NCBI GenBank assembly: GCA_018054805.1
Contig: JAGPIU010000004.1
Coordinates: forward strand, 1-16,310
Direction: 5' to 3'
DNA length: 16,310 nucleotides
From: Paludibacter sp.
GTDB lineage: Bacteria; Bacteroidota; Bacteroidia; Bacteroidales; Paludibacteraceae
Shown: one piece after another, positions 1 to 7,213 of the stretch
Numbering within the stretch: the first letter of the stretch is position 1
Layout of the letters: each line of letters begins with the position of its first letter
Translations under genes and position numbers: made by a program
Notes under the pieces: model-generated
The model's input: only the letters and a program-made list of their open reading frames with translations
What the model was told of the DNA's origin: nothing
Database searches by the model: none

Positions 1-1
1 C

Positions 2-2773
2 CTACTTTTTCAATCGGCTAATATATTCAGTCGGATTTTCGTTAAAGTACTCTTTAAAACATTTGCTAAAATAAGATGGAGATGTAAAACCGGTTTCGTA
101 TGCCACTTCAGAAATTGTTTTATCAGAATGAATAAAGAGTTGTTCGGCTGCTTTGAGGCGAATAATACGCACAAGTTCATTGGGGGCATAGTTGGTGAGC
201 GACTTAATTTTGCGGTAAAGTTGTACGCGCGACAAGCCCAAACTTTTACCTATTTCATCCACATTCAAGTCACTATCAATCAAGTTGTTTTCAATAACCT
301 TTCTGAATTTGGCAATAAATGATTTATCAATTTCGGCCACAGTTTCTTTCCGTTCGCCAAAGGTGAGGTTTCTCTGAAAATACCCCTTTACCTTTTCGCG
401 GTTTTCAATAATTTTTCTGACGCGTATCTTTAGTATGTTTTCGTTGAAGGGCTTGGGAATATAGGCATCAGCACCACTTTCGAAACCCATGGCTCTTTGT
501 TCATCCATAGCACAGGCAGTGAGCAGCATCACCGGGATGTGACTGGTGCTTATATTCTCCTTGATATTTTTGCACAGCTCAAACCCATCCATTAAATCCA
601 TCATCACATCACTTATTATCAGTTCAGGGACCAGTTTCATAGCTTTCAGAAATCCTTCCTGACCATTTACGGCTTCAATTATTTCAAAATCGTTCTTAAG
701 CAATGTTTTAATGTAAATCCGCACATCGGCATTGTCCTCCACGACTAAAATTGTAGGTTTTTCTGTTGCGTTTAAAGCGATTTCTACCTGTTCAACAGCG
801 GTATTTTCTTTGTCAATCAACCCGATCTCTTCGCCCCGGTTAAAATTATTGCTAAACACCGGATATTCTTCGCTTATCGAAATATCTTTTTGTTTGTATG
901 GAATCAGAAAATTAAAAACAGTGCCCTTTCCTTCGGTGCTCGTCACATCAATTGTGCCGTTGTGCAGCTCAACCAATACTTTTGTGAGTGCCAATCCGAT
1001 TCCCGAGCCTGCTGCATGACGGTCGGCTTTGTAAAAACGGTCGAAAATTTGATGAATATGTTGTTCGGATATGCCCGGACCCGAATCGCTGATTGTGAAT
1101 CGGGCAAAGTGCTCATTGTTTTGAATTTCCTGGGACAAATGCACTTTGATATGGCCGTTTTCAGGCGTAAACTTCAGCGCATTGGAAATCAGATTGTAAC
1201 ATATTTTCTCCATCTTGTCGGAATCGAACCAAACGGTAAAATCATCGTTGCTTGCCGAGAATTTCAGTTGAATGTGTTTCCTTTTGCTGAGTTCAACAAA
1301 TGAGTCGCAAATATCGCTTATAAATGATTTGAGGTTGCCAAGCGTGAAATACATTTGCATTTTACCATTTTCGTAACGTCGGAATTCGATAACCTGGTCG
1401 ATAAGTTTCATCAACACCTGCACATTTTTGCGCATCAGCTGAATGAGTCTGCTTCCATCGGGACTCAGTTGTTCGTTTTGCATAATGCTTTCAAGTGGCC
1501 CGTGCAGCAAGGTCAGTGGTGTGCGGAACTCATGCGATATATTTGTAAAAAACACCAATTTAGCTTGTGTAGCGTCTTCCAGGTTTTTCGAAAGGGCAAG
1601 CAATTGATCGCGTTGTTCCGATAGTTCTTCTTTTTGTTTGTTGATGGCAATATTGGTAAATTCTAATTCGCGATTTACTTTGTTCTTATGTCGGTACGAG
1701 CGGAAAAGCAGCATTAACAACATAAGAATAACAAAAAGCACAACCAACGAGAAATAAAGCAGAATTCGCTGTGCGCTGTATTGAGCCAGATTCTGGTCGA
1801 GTACGGTATTGAGTTGTCCGATTCGGTTCTGATGCTGAATAATCTGGTCGGTCTGAAGTTTCAAAACCCGCGCATTGGTATTATCCACAACCGCAGTGAA
1901 TAGGATATTCTCTCTGTCGTAAGGTTCTTTTTTCAGAATACGGATCGCTGTTTGAACGGCTTTTTCGCCTCCGGTAGGGTAAATAAAAGTGGCATCAATT
2001 GTGCCTTTGATTACTTTCTGAATACCACCTTCGGTACCGGGCAAAGCATCAATACCCAGGATGACAGGTTTTTTAATTCCGCTTGCCACACTTATAGCTT
2101 CATGGGCACCTGTAGCCATTTCGTCGTTGTGTGCAAACACCAAATCGATGGTTGGGTTTTTCTGTAAAGCCTCGGTCATTTTTTCCCTGGCCTGCGAACG
2201 AAGCCAGCCACCATCATTCTCGTATACTATTTTAATGTCGGGATAATTTTTGATTACGCTTATAAAACCTTCGTGGCGTTCCATGTCGGGAGTAGAGCCT
2301 TTCAGTCCGCGAATTTCCACCACATTACCTTTACCGTTCAGCAAATTGGCAGTGTAGACACCCACTTCTTTCCCTATCTGGAAATTATCGGCGCCCACAA
2401 AGGCAGTGTATTTACTTGTACTTGTTTTCCGATCGACCAAAACCACCGGAATGCCTTCCTGCATGGCTTTTTCAATGACCGGTGTAAGTGGAACCGCTTC
2501 GTTGGGCGATACAATAATCAGATCAACCTTCTCGGCAATGAAGCTTTCGATGTCGCGTATTTGTTTTTGATTGCTGTCGTAGGCGGTTTTGATTGTAACT
2601 TCCACGCCCGTATTGAAAGAAGCTTCGCGCAGAATCTCTTCATTCATGGTTCGTCGCCAGGCATCATCGCTGCATTGCGAAACACCAATTTTCAGGCTTT
2701 TCTCATCTTGTTTGAACGAGCATGAAGTGCATAAAACGGCTAACAGTAAAATGAGGATTGCGATTTTTTTCAT
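2..2773 (-). CDS. Hybrid two-component system regulator (sensor kinase + receiver + AraC-type DNA-binding domain), fructose-sensor type
   Basis: Probable one-protein sensor and activator of the locus, 923 aa. Residues 1-18 are a signal peptide ending in Cys. Residues 27-310 resemble a type I periplasmic sugar-binding protein (ribose-binding/LacI fold), so the sensor probably binds a monosaccharide directly, as BT1754 binds fructose. One membrane helix lies at about 337-357 and a coiled-coil linker at 365-405. The histidine kinase follows: His414 in NISHEFRTPL, N-box Asn531, DSGPG at 563-567 and GSGIG at 589-593. The receiver has the acidic pair Glu679/Asp680, phospho-acceptor Asp722, Thr752 and Lys774. 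The AraC HTH spans about 820-920. The start at 2773 (MKKIAILILL) is chosen because the open frame extends upstream only to a TTG at 2842, and a good -7 promoter element lies inside that extension. The receiver carries Asp726 where MMP normally has Pro. It ends the gene cluster and appears to have its own promoter. Confidence 0.93.
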   Translation of the reverse strand: MKKIAILILLLAVLCTSCSFKQDEKSLKIGVSQCSDDAWRRTMNEEILREASFNTGVEVTIKTAYDSNQKQIRDIESFIAEKVDLIIVSPNEAVPLTPVIEKAMQEGIPVVLVDRKTSTSKYTAFVGADNFQIGKEVGVYTANLLNGKGNVVEIRGLKGSTPDMERHEGFISVIKNYPDIKIVYENDGGWLRSQAREKMTEALQKNPTIDLVFAHNDEMATGAHEAISVASGIKKPVILGIDALPGTEGGIQKVIKGTIDATFIYPTGGEKAVQTAIRILKKEPYDRENILFTAVVDNTNARVLKLQTDQIIQHQNRIGQLNTVLDQNLAQYSAQRILLYFSLVVLFVILMLLMLLFRSYRHKNKVNRELEFTNIAINKQKEELSEQRDQLLALSKNLEDATQAKLVFFTNISHEFRTPLTLLHGPLESIMQNEQLSPDGSRLIQLMRKNVQVLMKLIDQVIEFRRYENGKMQMYFTLGNLKSFISDICDSFVELSKRKHIQLKFSASNDDFTVWFDSDKMEKICYNLISNALKFTPENGHIKVHLSQEIQNNEHFARFTISDSGPGISEQHIHQIFDRFYKADRHAAGSGIGLALTKVLVELHNGTIDVTSTEGKGTVFNFLIPYKQKDISISEEYPVFSNNFNRGEEIGLIDKENTAVEQVEIALNATEKPTILVVEDNADVRIYIKTLLKNDFEIIEAVNGQEGFLKAMKLVPELIISDVMMDLMDGFELCKNIKENISTSHIPVMLLTACAMDEQRAMGFESGADAYIPKPFNENILKIRVRKIIENREKVKGYFQRNLTFGERKETVAEIDKSFIAKFRKVIENNLIDSDLNVDEIGKSLGLSRVQLYRKIKSLTNYAPNELVRIIRLKAAEQLFIHSDKTISEVAYETGFTSPSYFSKCFKEYFNENPTEYISRLKK

Positions 2774-2807
2774 GGAATGCCACTTTTTCGGAATATCAAT
2801 TGACAGA

Positions 2808-2815
2808 CAAATATA
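2808..2815 (-). promoter_or_regulatory. Putative -7 promoter element of the regulator gene
   Basis: The minus strand reads TATATTTG, a perfect match to the Bacteroidota -7 consensus TAnnTTTG. It would start transcription near 2801, giving a leader of under 30 nt before the ATG at 2773. A -33 TTTG is not clear; the nearest candidate is a TTG at 2842-2840, 24 nt upstream, a little further than the usual spacing of about 20. The call rests on consensus matching only. Confidence 0.5.
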
Positions 2816-2838
2816 GAGATTAAGGTTTATATTTATAC

Positions 2839-2879
2839 ACAATAAACCGATAAAACATTCAGTTCAATCGGTTTATTGT
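2839..2879. repeat. 13-bp perfect inverted repeat between fructokinase and regulator genes
   Basis: The arms ACAATAAACCGAT (2839-2851) and ATCGGTTTATTGT (2867-2879) are perfectly complementary around a 15-nt spacer. Two readings are possible. It could be a stem-loop ending the upstream sugar-metabolism transcript, about 35 nt past the fructokinase stop, although no long T-run follows. It could instead be an operator, because the arm nearer the regulator touches the expected -33 region of that gene's promoter. Confidence 0.55.
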
Positions 2880-2913
2880 ATTGGGCTTTTGCTGCCCGTT
2901 GCTTTTTAATTTA

Positions 2914-3894
2914 TCATCTTTTCCCTGTAATTGACTCCGGCAACACGGGCATAGCTCCTTTTTGGGTGCAAACATAAGCCGAAACTTCTACTGCTGTGGC
3001 GTGTGCTTCGGAAATAGACTTACCTTGCAGTAACGAAGCCACAAAACCGGCAGTAAACGAATCGCCGGCGCCAACCGTATCTGCCACTTCCACCAACGGT
3101 GTGGGTTTGAACGATGTTTCATCGGAAGTGATGACATAGCTGCCTAGTGTTCCTTTGGTAAGAACCAACATACGGAGCGAATAATCAGACAACAATTTTT
3201 GGCAGATTTCCATTTCGGAGCAGTTTTCCCAGCCAAAAAGCTTAGCCACGAGTATCACCTCATCGTCGTTTATTTTCAGTATGTTGCAACGTGAGAGCGA
3301 GTGGTCAATCAACTCCTGCGAATAAAAATGCTGACGCAGGTTAATGTCGAATATTTTCAGGGCATTTTCAGGAACCAAATCCAGAAAGCGGTTTATGGTA
3401 AGGCGGGAGGCCTCATTGCGTTGCGCCAGCGAACCAAAGCAAACCGTTTTGGTGTTTCGTGCCAGTTCTTCCATTTCGATGGTGAAAGGGATATTATCCC
3501 ACGCCACTTTCTGACAGATTTCGTACTGCGGAACACCTTTTTCGTCGAGTGTAACCTGAACAGTTCCGGTAGGGAAAGGTGTTTTTTCAATAATATAACG
3601 AAAATCCTTTTTACTCAGGCAGTCAATAATTTCATCTCCAAGTTCATCGTTCCCGATAGCACTTACAGCACGTCCATCGAATCCGAATTGCGATACGTGA
3701 TAAGCAAAATTAGCCGGAGCTCCTCCCAACACTTTTCCACTGGGGAATACATCCCATAAAATTTCACCAATTCCTACTATGATATTACTGCCCCCCAGCC
3801 CCCTAAAGGGGGAGTTTTTTGATGAGGAGGAAAAGTTGTTCATTTCGTGCTGACTTATTTCTTGTTTGTTTTTCATATTTTTCATTTTTACCAT
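2914..3894 (-). CDS. Fructokinase, PfkB (ribokinase) family
   Basis: Cytoplasmic kinase expected to phosphorylate imported fructose with ATP. The PfkB fold is complete from about residue 37: sugar-binding GGAPANFA at 57-64, DINLR at 183-187, NDDE at 209-212, and ATP/anion-hole signature DTVGAGDSF at 272-280 with catalytic base Asp278. From residue 37 on, the length of about 290 aa is normal for bacterial fructokinases. The first 36 residues are not typical: they are Ser/Asn-rich and include NSPFRGLGG, encoded by a GC-rich palindromic repeat. Start codons at 3894, 3885, 3876 and 3843 are all in frame; no ATG is available between 3843 and the conserved domain, so some extension is unavoidable. 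I keep the longest. The gene follows the MFS transporter by 44 bases and is probably co-transcribed with it. Sugar specificity is inferred from context and family. Confidence 0.9.
   Translation of the reverse strand: MVKMKNMKNKQEISQHEMNNFSSSSKNSPFRGLGGSNIIVGIGEILWDVFPSGKVLGGAPANFAYHVSQFGFDGRAVSAIGNDELGDEIIDCLSKKDFRYIIEKTPFPTGTVQVTLDEKGVPQYEICQKVAWDNIPFTIEMEELARNTKTVCFGSLAQRNEASRLTINRFLDLVPENALKIFDINLRQHFYSQELIDHSLSRCNILKINDDEVILVAKLFGWENCSEMEICQKLLSDYSLRMLVLTKGTLGSYVITSDETSFKPTPLVEVADTVGAGDSFTAGFVASLLQGKSISEAHATAVEVSAYVCTQKGAMPVLPESITGKR
3790..3815 (-). repeat. GC-rich palindromic repeat, copy 1 (inside fructokinase N-terminus)
   Basis: On the minus strand this 26-mer has the core TCCCCCTTTAGGGGG followed by CTGGGGGGC. 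It matches the copy at 3909-3934 at 22 of 26 positions in inverted orientation. Read in frame it encodes the peptide NSPFRGLGGS of the kinase. Short CCCCCTTTAGGGGG elements are, from memory, common dispersed repeats in Bacteroidota genomes. Confidence 0.75.
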
Positions 3895-3908
3895 CAGTAA
3901 TTTTTCTT

Positions 3909-3934
3909 ATTCCCCCTTTAGTGGGATAGGGGGC
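3909..3934 (+). repeat. GC-rich palindromic repeat, copy 2 (transporter-kinase spacer)
   Basis: Core TCCCCCTTTAGTGGG followed by ATAGGGGGC. It is an imperfect inverted copy (22/26) of the element at 3790-3815 and fills most of the 44-base spacer between the transporter stop codon and the fructokinase start. Together the copies bound a 145-bp segment with inverted ends. The segment carries all four candidate start codons of the kinase. Confidence 0.75.
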
Positions 3935-3938
3935 ATAT

Positions 3939-5279
3939 TTACACCCCCAATTCCCGCTCAATTTGTTCCAGCGATTTACCTTTGGTTTCGGGAATCCATA
4001 TCTTTACAAAAATAAATGCAATGATACTGAAAACACCAAAGATTGCAAACAAATAATGCAGGCCGAGTGATCCCTGAATAACAGGAGCAAAGTAAACAGT
4101 AAGGAATGTGCAAAGCCAGCTTACTGCGGTGGAAAACGACATGGCCAATCCTTTTATTCTGTTCGGATAAATTTCGGAAATAATAACCCACATTACGGGA
4201 GCAAATGATGCTGCAAAGAATGAAATATAAACCAACAGCGCCACCAGCACGCCAACGCCGTTTTGTACCGGACGGGCAAACTCGAAGGTAAGGTAAGCCA
4301 ACGAAAGAATCATGCCCACTGCTCCCCAGAGCAAAAGCGTTTTACGACCTTTTTTGTCCACCAACCCAAGCGCTACAATTGTCATCAGGAAGTTAACCAG
4401 ACCCACAATCATGGCCTGCATCATCGAATCGCCTTTGGCTGAGCCGGCTGCCTGAAAAATATCAGGCGCAAACATAATCACCGCATTGATACCGGTAATT
4501 TGCTGAAATGCTGCAATGAGTGTCCCAATCAACACAATCTTTCCGGTTTTGCCCCTGAAGAGTTCGCCAAAAGACATTTTTTCCTTTTTTTGTTCTGCTT
4601 TTAGTACGCTCTCCATCTCGGGTAACTCTTGCTCAACCAACAATTTGCCTCCAATGCTGTTCAGCACCTGAATTGCGTCATCTCTTCGTCCGTTCGCTAT
4701 TAACCAACGGGGACTTTCGGGAAATTTCAGTATCAGAAACAGAAAATAAACAGCTCCGAAAACGGCAGGTACGGCCAGCATATAACGCCAGCTTTGTTCG
4801 CCCAATCCAATTAATAGATAATCGAAAACATATGCCAGCACAATACCGATAGTAATGGCAAACTGATTGAACGAAACCAATTTCCCCCTGTTCTTAGCCG
4901 GAGAAATTTCGGAAATATACATGGGGCCAACAACCGAAGTAGCTCCAACTGCCAGTCCGGACAAAACGCGGAAAATAATCAATACAGTTGATGATTCAGC
5001 CAACGCACAACCCAATGCCGAAACGATATAAAGAATGGATGTAAAAATCATCACTTTTTTACGACCAAATTTCTCGGTGAAATTTCCGGTGAAAAGTGCA
5101 CCCACCAAACACCCAATGGTAAGTAGTGCAGCCACAGTTCCCAAACCGCTGTCGGTGAGCGAGAATTCGCCTTTTATCATATCCACAGCGCCGGAAATGC
5201 CCGCCATGTTCAACCCGAAAAGTAAACCACCATTGATGGCTACAAAGGTAATCCAGTAAAGATACTTGTTGTTTTGCAT
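3939..5279 (-). CDS. MFS sugar porter (probable inner-membrane fructose transporter)
   Basis: Major facilitator protein, 446 aa, with the length and roughly 12 hydrophobic helices of the sugar porter family. Signatures seen: GRKK at 72-75 in the helix 2-3 loop, PESPRWL at 187-193 before the cytoplasmic loop, QQITGIN at 259-265 in helix 7, DKKGRK at 308-313, and the C-terminal PETKGKS at 430-436. In the fructan setting it would carry fructose from periplasm to cytoplasm for the kinase encoded next. Helix 1 reads FGLNMAGISG, placing Asn24 where the proton-coupled porter XylE has its coupling Asp27 and the uniporter GLUT1 has Asn29. The gene lies 59 bases after a GH32 gene and 44 bases before the kinase, consistent with one transcript. 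Family is certain; substrate is inferred from neighbours. Confidence 0.92.
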   Translation of the reverse strand: MQNNKYLYWITFVAINGGLLFGLNMAGISGAVDMIKGEFSLTDSGLGTVAALLTIGCLVGALFTGNFTEKFGRKKVMIFTSILYIVSALGCALAESSTVLIIFRVLSGLAVGATSVVGPMYISEISPAKNRGKLVSFNQFAITIGIVLAYVFDYLLIGLGEQSWRYMLAVPAVFGAVYFLFLILKFPESPRWLIANGRRDDAIQVLNSIGGKLLVEQELPEMESVLKAEQKKEKMSFGELFRGKTGKIVLIGTLIAAFQQITGINAVIMFAPDIFQAAGSAKGDSMMQAMIVGLVNFLMTIVALGLVDKKGRKTLLLWGAVGMILSLAYLTFEFARPVQNGVGVLVALLVYISFFAASFAPVMWVIISEIYPNRIKGLAMSFSTAVSWLCTFLTVYFAPVIQGSLGLHYLFAIFGVFSIIAFIFVKIWIPETKGKSLEQIERELGV

Positions 5280-5338
5280 AGTAGTAAAAATCTCCTGAAT
5301 CTCCCTTTCGGAAGATTTCCGGAACTTGATTAATTTGA

Positions 5339-7105
5339 TTATTTTATCTGATATATTTTGATATGCTCTGCACTGAATTTTCCTTCCTTTGTATAGAATT
5401 TCAGCTTATTCATCACCTCGGTTGGGAAAAATATTGTGGTAAGAGCCAACTCTCCTTCGTTTATAAATATCTCGGCTGAAGCCTTATCCACAAGAACTCT
5501 CACTTTGTACGCGTCTTTTTTTACAAGCGGAGCATTCATGCCAGCTGCAAATCGTCCCTCAAAATCAACCAGTCCACTTTTGTGGCGATGTATGCTGAAA
5601 AATCCGGTAGTCATATCGAAGCGGAATTCAAGTTCTTCGTTTTTGCTGTTCTGAAGAATAAATCCGAAAATGCCGGCATTTTGTGGTTTTAGTGTCATCT
5701 CTATTTCATAAGTTCCCTTATTTTTATCGAGGAGATTTGAAAGAACAACTTCTTTTTCGACAACAACATCTTTTTTTGCCGATTCCAATGCACGCAATGT
5801 TTTGGTTTCACTCACCGGATAGTTGCTCACAACCAAATGTTTGCCATTGTTCGCTATTTTCAGTTCACGGGCTACAGTCATGGCACTTCGGAAGTTTTTG
5901 GTTGGTACGTTGTTGGCGTAATCCCAATTGCTCATCCAGCCCATAAAAATTTTACGTCCATCATTTTCGGGAATATTGCTCCAGGTAACGCCTGCATAAT
6001 TATCGCGCCCGTAATCCATCCAAAGCGGATAGGGAAGCGCATCGGCCCTGAAGGTTTTTCCGTCAAAATCGCCAATAAAATACTGTGTGGCCGAACCTCC
6101 ATTCGGTCCGCCGGGATTAATGCTTACCAGGAGCACCCATTTTGTTTTTCCATTATAATCCAAAGAAACCAGATCAGGACATTCCCACACGCCACCGTGC
6201 GATCCGATGCCATCGCCAAATTCGCTCAGGCGTGTCCAGCTTTTCAGGTTAGCCGATCCGTAAAAAGTAATGGTTTGTTTGGTGGCCAATGACATGATCC
6301 ATTGGTTCGATTCGTTGTGCCAAAACACTTTCGGGTCGCGGAAGTCGGGAATGCCGGGATTGGGTATCACCGGATTGCCTTCGTATTTGGTAAAAGTGCG
6401 TCCTTTGTCGGTGCTGTACGCAATGGATTGCGACTGCACCCGGCCGGCACTTGTATAAATAGCTACCATGGCATTTTTGCCAAATCCGGCAGTATTGTTT
6501 ACATCGATTACGGCGCTTCCCGAAAAAATTGCTCCGAGTGAATCGGGTGCAATAGCTGTAGGAAGGTAAGTCCACGAGTTAAGATCGGTACTAACTGCGT
6601 GTCCCCAGTGCATATTGCCCCACATTGAACCGTAAGGATTATACTGATAAAAAAGGTGGTATTCACCATCAAGGTAAACCATTCCGTTGGGATCGTTCAT
6701 CCAACCGTATTCCGGACTAAAATGGAACTGAGGTCGGTATTTTTCGTTGTATTCGAACTCAAATTCATTGGATTGCTTAATTTCTTTGATACCTAAAATT
6801 GATTCATTTACCCCTAAAAATGAAAGTGTCAGATTTTGGTCTTTTAATTCCTTAACATCGAGTGGCACCCAGTAGTCAATTTTATCTACAGCCAAATGCA
6901 CATCAAAAGCATATTGGTGGGTTGGATTAGAAGCTAATACACTTATCTTTATTTCAGGTGCTTTTTCTTCGACCGGAATAAGCAGATAAGATGATTGTAT
7001 TTTGTAATCGACAGATAGATTTTTACCTGAAGAGTTTTTTTGGGAAGTGCAACTTATACTTATCAATAAAAGTGCAATTAATATGGAAGTGATTGATCTT
7101 TTCAT
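5339..7105 (-). CDS. Glycoside hydrolase family 32 lipoprotein (fructanase/levanase/inulinase), with extra N-terminal domain
   Basis: Secreted beta-fructosidase, 588 aa, expected to hydrolyse fructan or fructo-oligosaccharides. A hydrophobic signal ends at Cys19 (ISISC), so it is probably a lipoprotein. Residues 30-115 form a beta-rich N-terminal domain, which I believe matches the domain of unknown function (DUF4980) found ahead of some Bacteroides GH32 enzymes. The five-bladed propeller begins at about 123. All catalytic motifs are present: WMNDPNG at 135-141 (nucleophile Asp138), FRDPK with Asp257, and WECPD with acid/base Glu308. A C-terminal beta-sandwich covers about 435-588. Exo versus endo action cannot be told from sequence. 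It has a candidate promoter of its own and is more GC-rich than the GH32 genes upstream, so it may have a different history. Confidence 0.93.
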   Translation of the reverse strand: MKRSITSILIALLLISISCTSQKNSSGKNLSVDYKIQSSYLLIPVEEKAPEIKISVLASNPTHQYAFDVHLAVDKIDYWVPLDVKELKDQNLTLSFLGVNESILGIKEIKQSNEFEFEYNEKYRPQFHFSPEYGWMNDPNGMVYLDGEYHLFYQYNPYGSMWGNMHWGHAVSTDLNSWTYLPTAIAPDSLGAIFSGSAVIDVNNTAGFGKNAMVAIYTSAGRVQSQSIAYSTDKGRTFTKYEGNPVIPNPGIPDFRDPKVFWHNESNQWIMSLATKQTITFYGSANLKSWTRLSEFGDGIGSHGGVWECPDLVSLDYNGKTKWVLLVSINPGGPNGGSATQYFIGDFDGKTFRADALPYPLWMDYGRDNYAGVTWSNIPENDGRKIFMGWMSNWDYANNVPTKNFRSAMTVARELKIANNGKHLVVSNYPVSETKTLRALESAKKDVVVEKEVVLSNLLDKNKGTYEIEMTLKPQNAGIFGFILQNSKNEELEFRFDMTTGFFSIHRHKSGLVDFEGRFAAGMNAPLVKKDAYKVRVLVDKASAEIFINEGELALTTIFFPTEVMNKLKFYTKEGKFSAEHIKIYQIK

Positions 7106-7137
7106 TTTTTAAAACATTGGGTTAACTATTTACGTTG

Positions 7138-7145
7138 CAAAAATA
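7138..7145 (-). promoter_or_regulatory. Candidate internal -7 promoter element
   Basis: The minus strand reads TATTTTTG, fitting TAnnTTTG, inside the 108-base spacer between two GH32 genes. The predicted start near 7131 would give a leader of about 26 nt to the ATG at 7105. No TTTG is found at the expected -33 distance, so the call is weak. The spacer is AT-rich, where chance matches are likely. Confidence 0.35.
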
Positions 7146-7213
7146 GATGTAGATATTATGTTATGCTGTTATTTTTGTTGCAATATCGTGTAATTTTGAT
7201 ACAAATGTTTATA

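Noticed and set aside
2273..2725. 150-codon open frame on the plus strand opposite the regulator's sensor domain
   Set aside because: It is antisense to an unmistakable gene, shows no recognisable motif, and is explained by the codon bias of the real gene. The same holds for plus-strand frames at 890-1303, 3301-3759 and 5837-6292.
2774..2842. Upstream extension of the regulator to a start at 2842
   Set aside because: The codon there is TTG, the extra 23 residues would precede a clear signal peptide, and a good -7 promoter element lies within the extension.
2883..2897. GGGC/GCCC hairpin after the fructokinase stop
   Set aside because: Only a 4-bp stem with a 7-nt loop and no T-run after it on the transcribed strand; too weak to call a terminator.
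3790..3934. Treating the repeat pair as an insertion sequence or CRISPR
   Set aside because: The 93-bp interior encodes no transposase, there are only two inverted copies, and there is no regular spacer pattern.
5309..5321. CGGAA-GAT-TTCCG inverted repeat before the transporter gene
   Set aside because: Five base pairs only; expected by chance in a window of this size.
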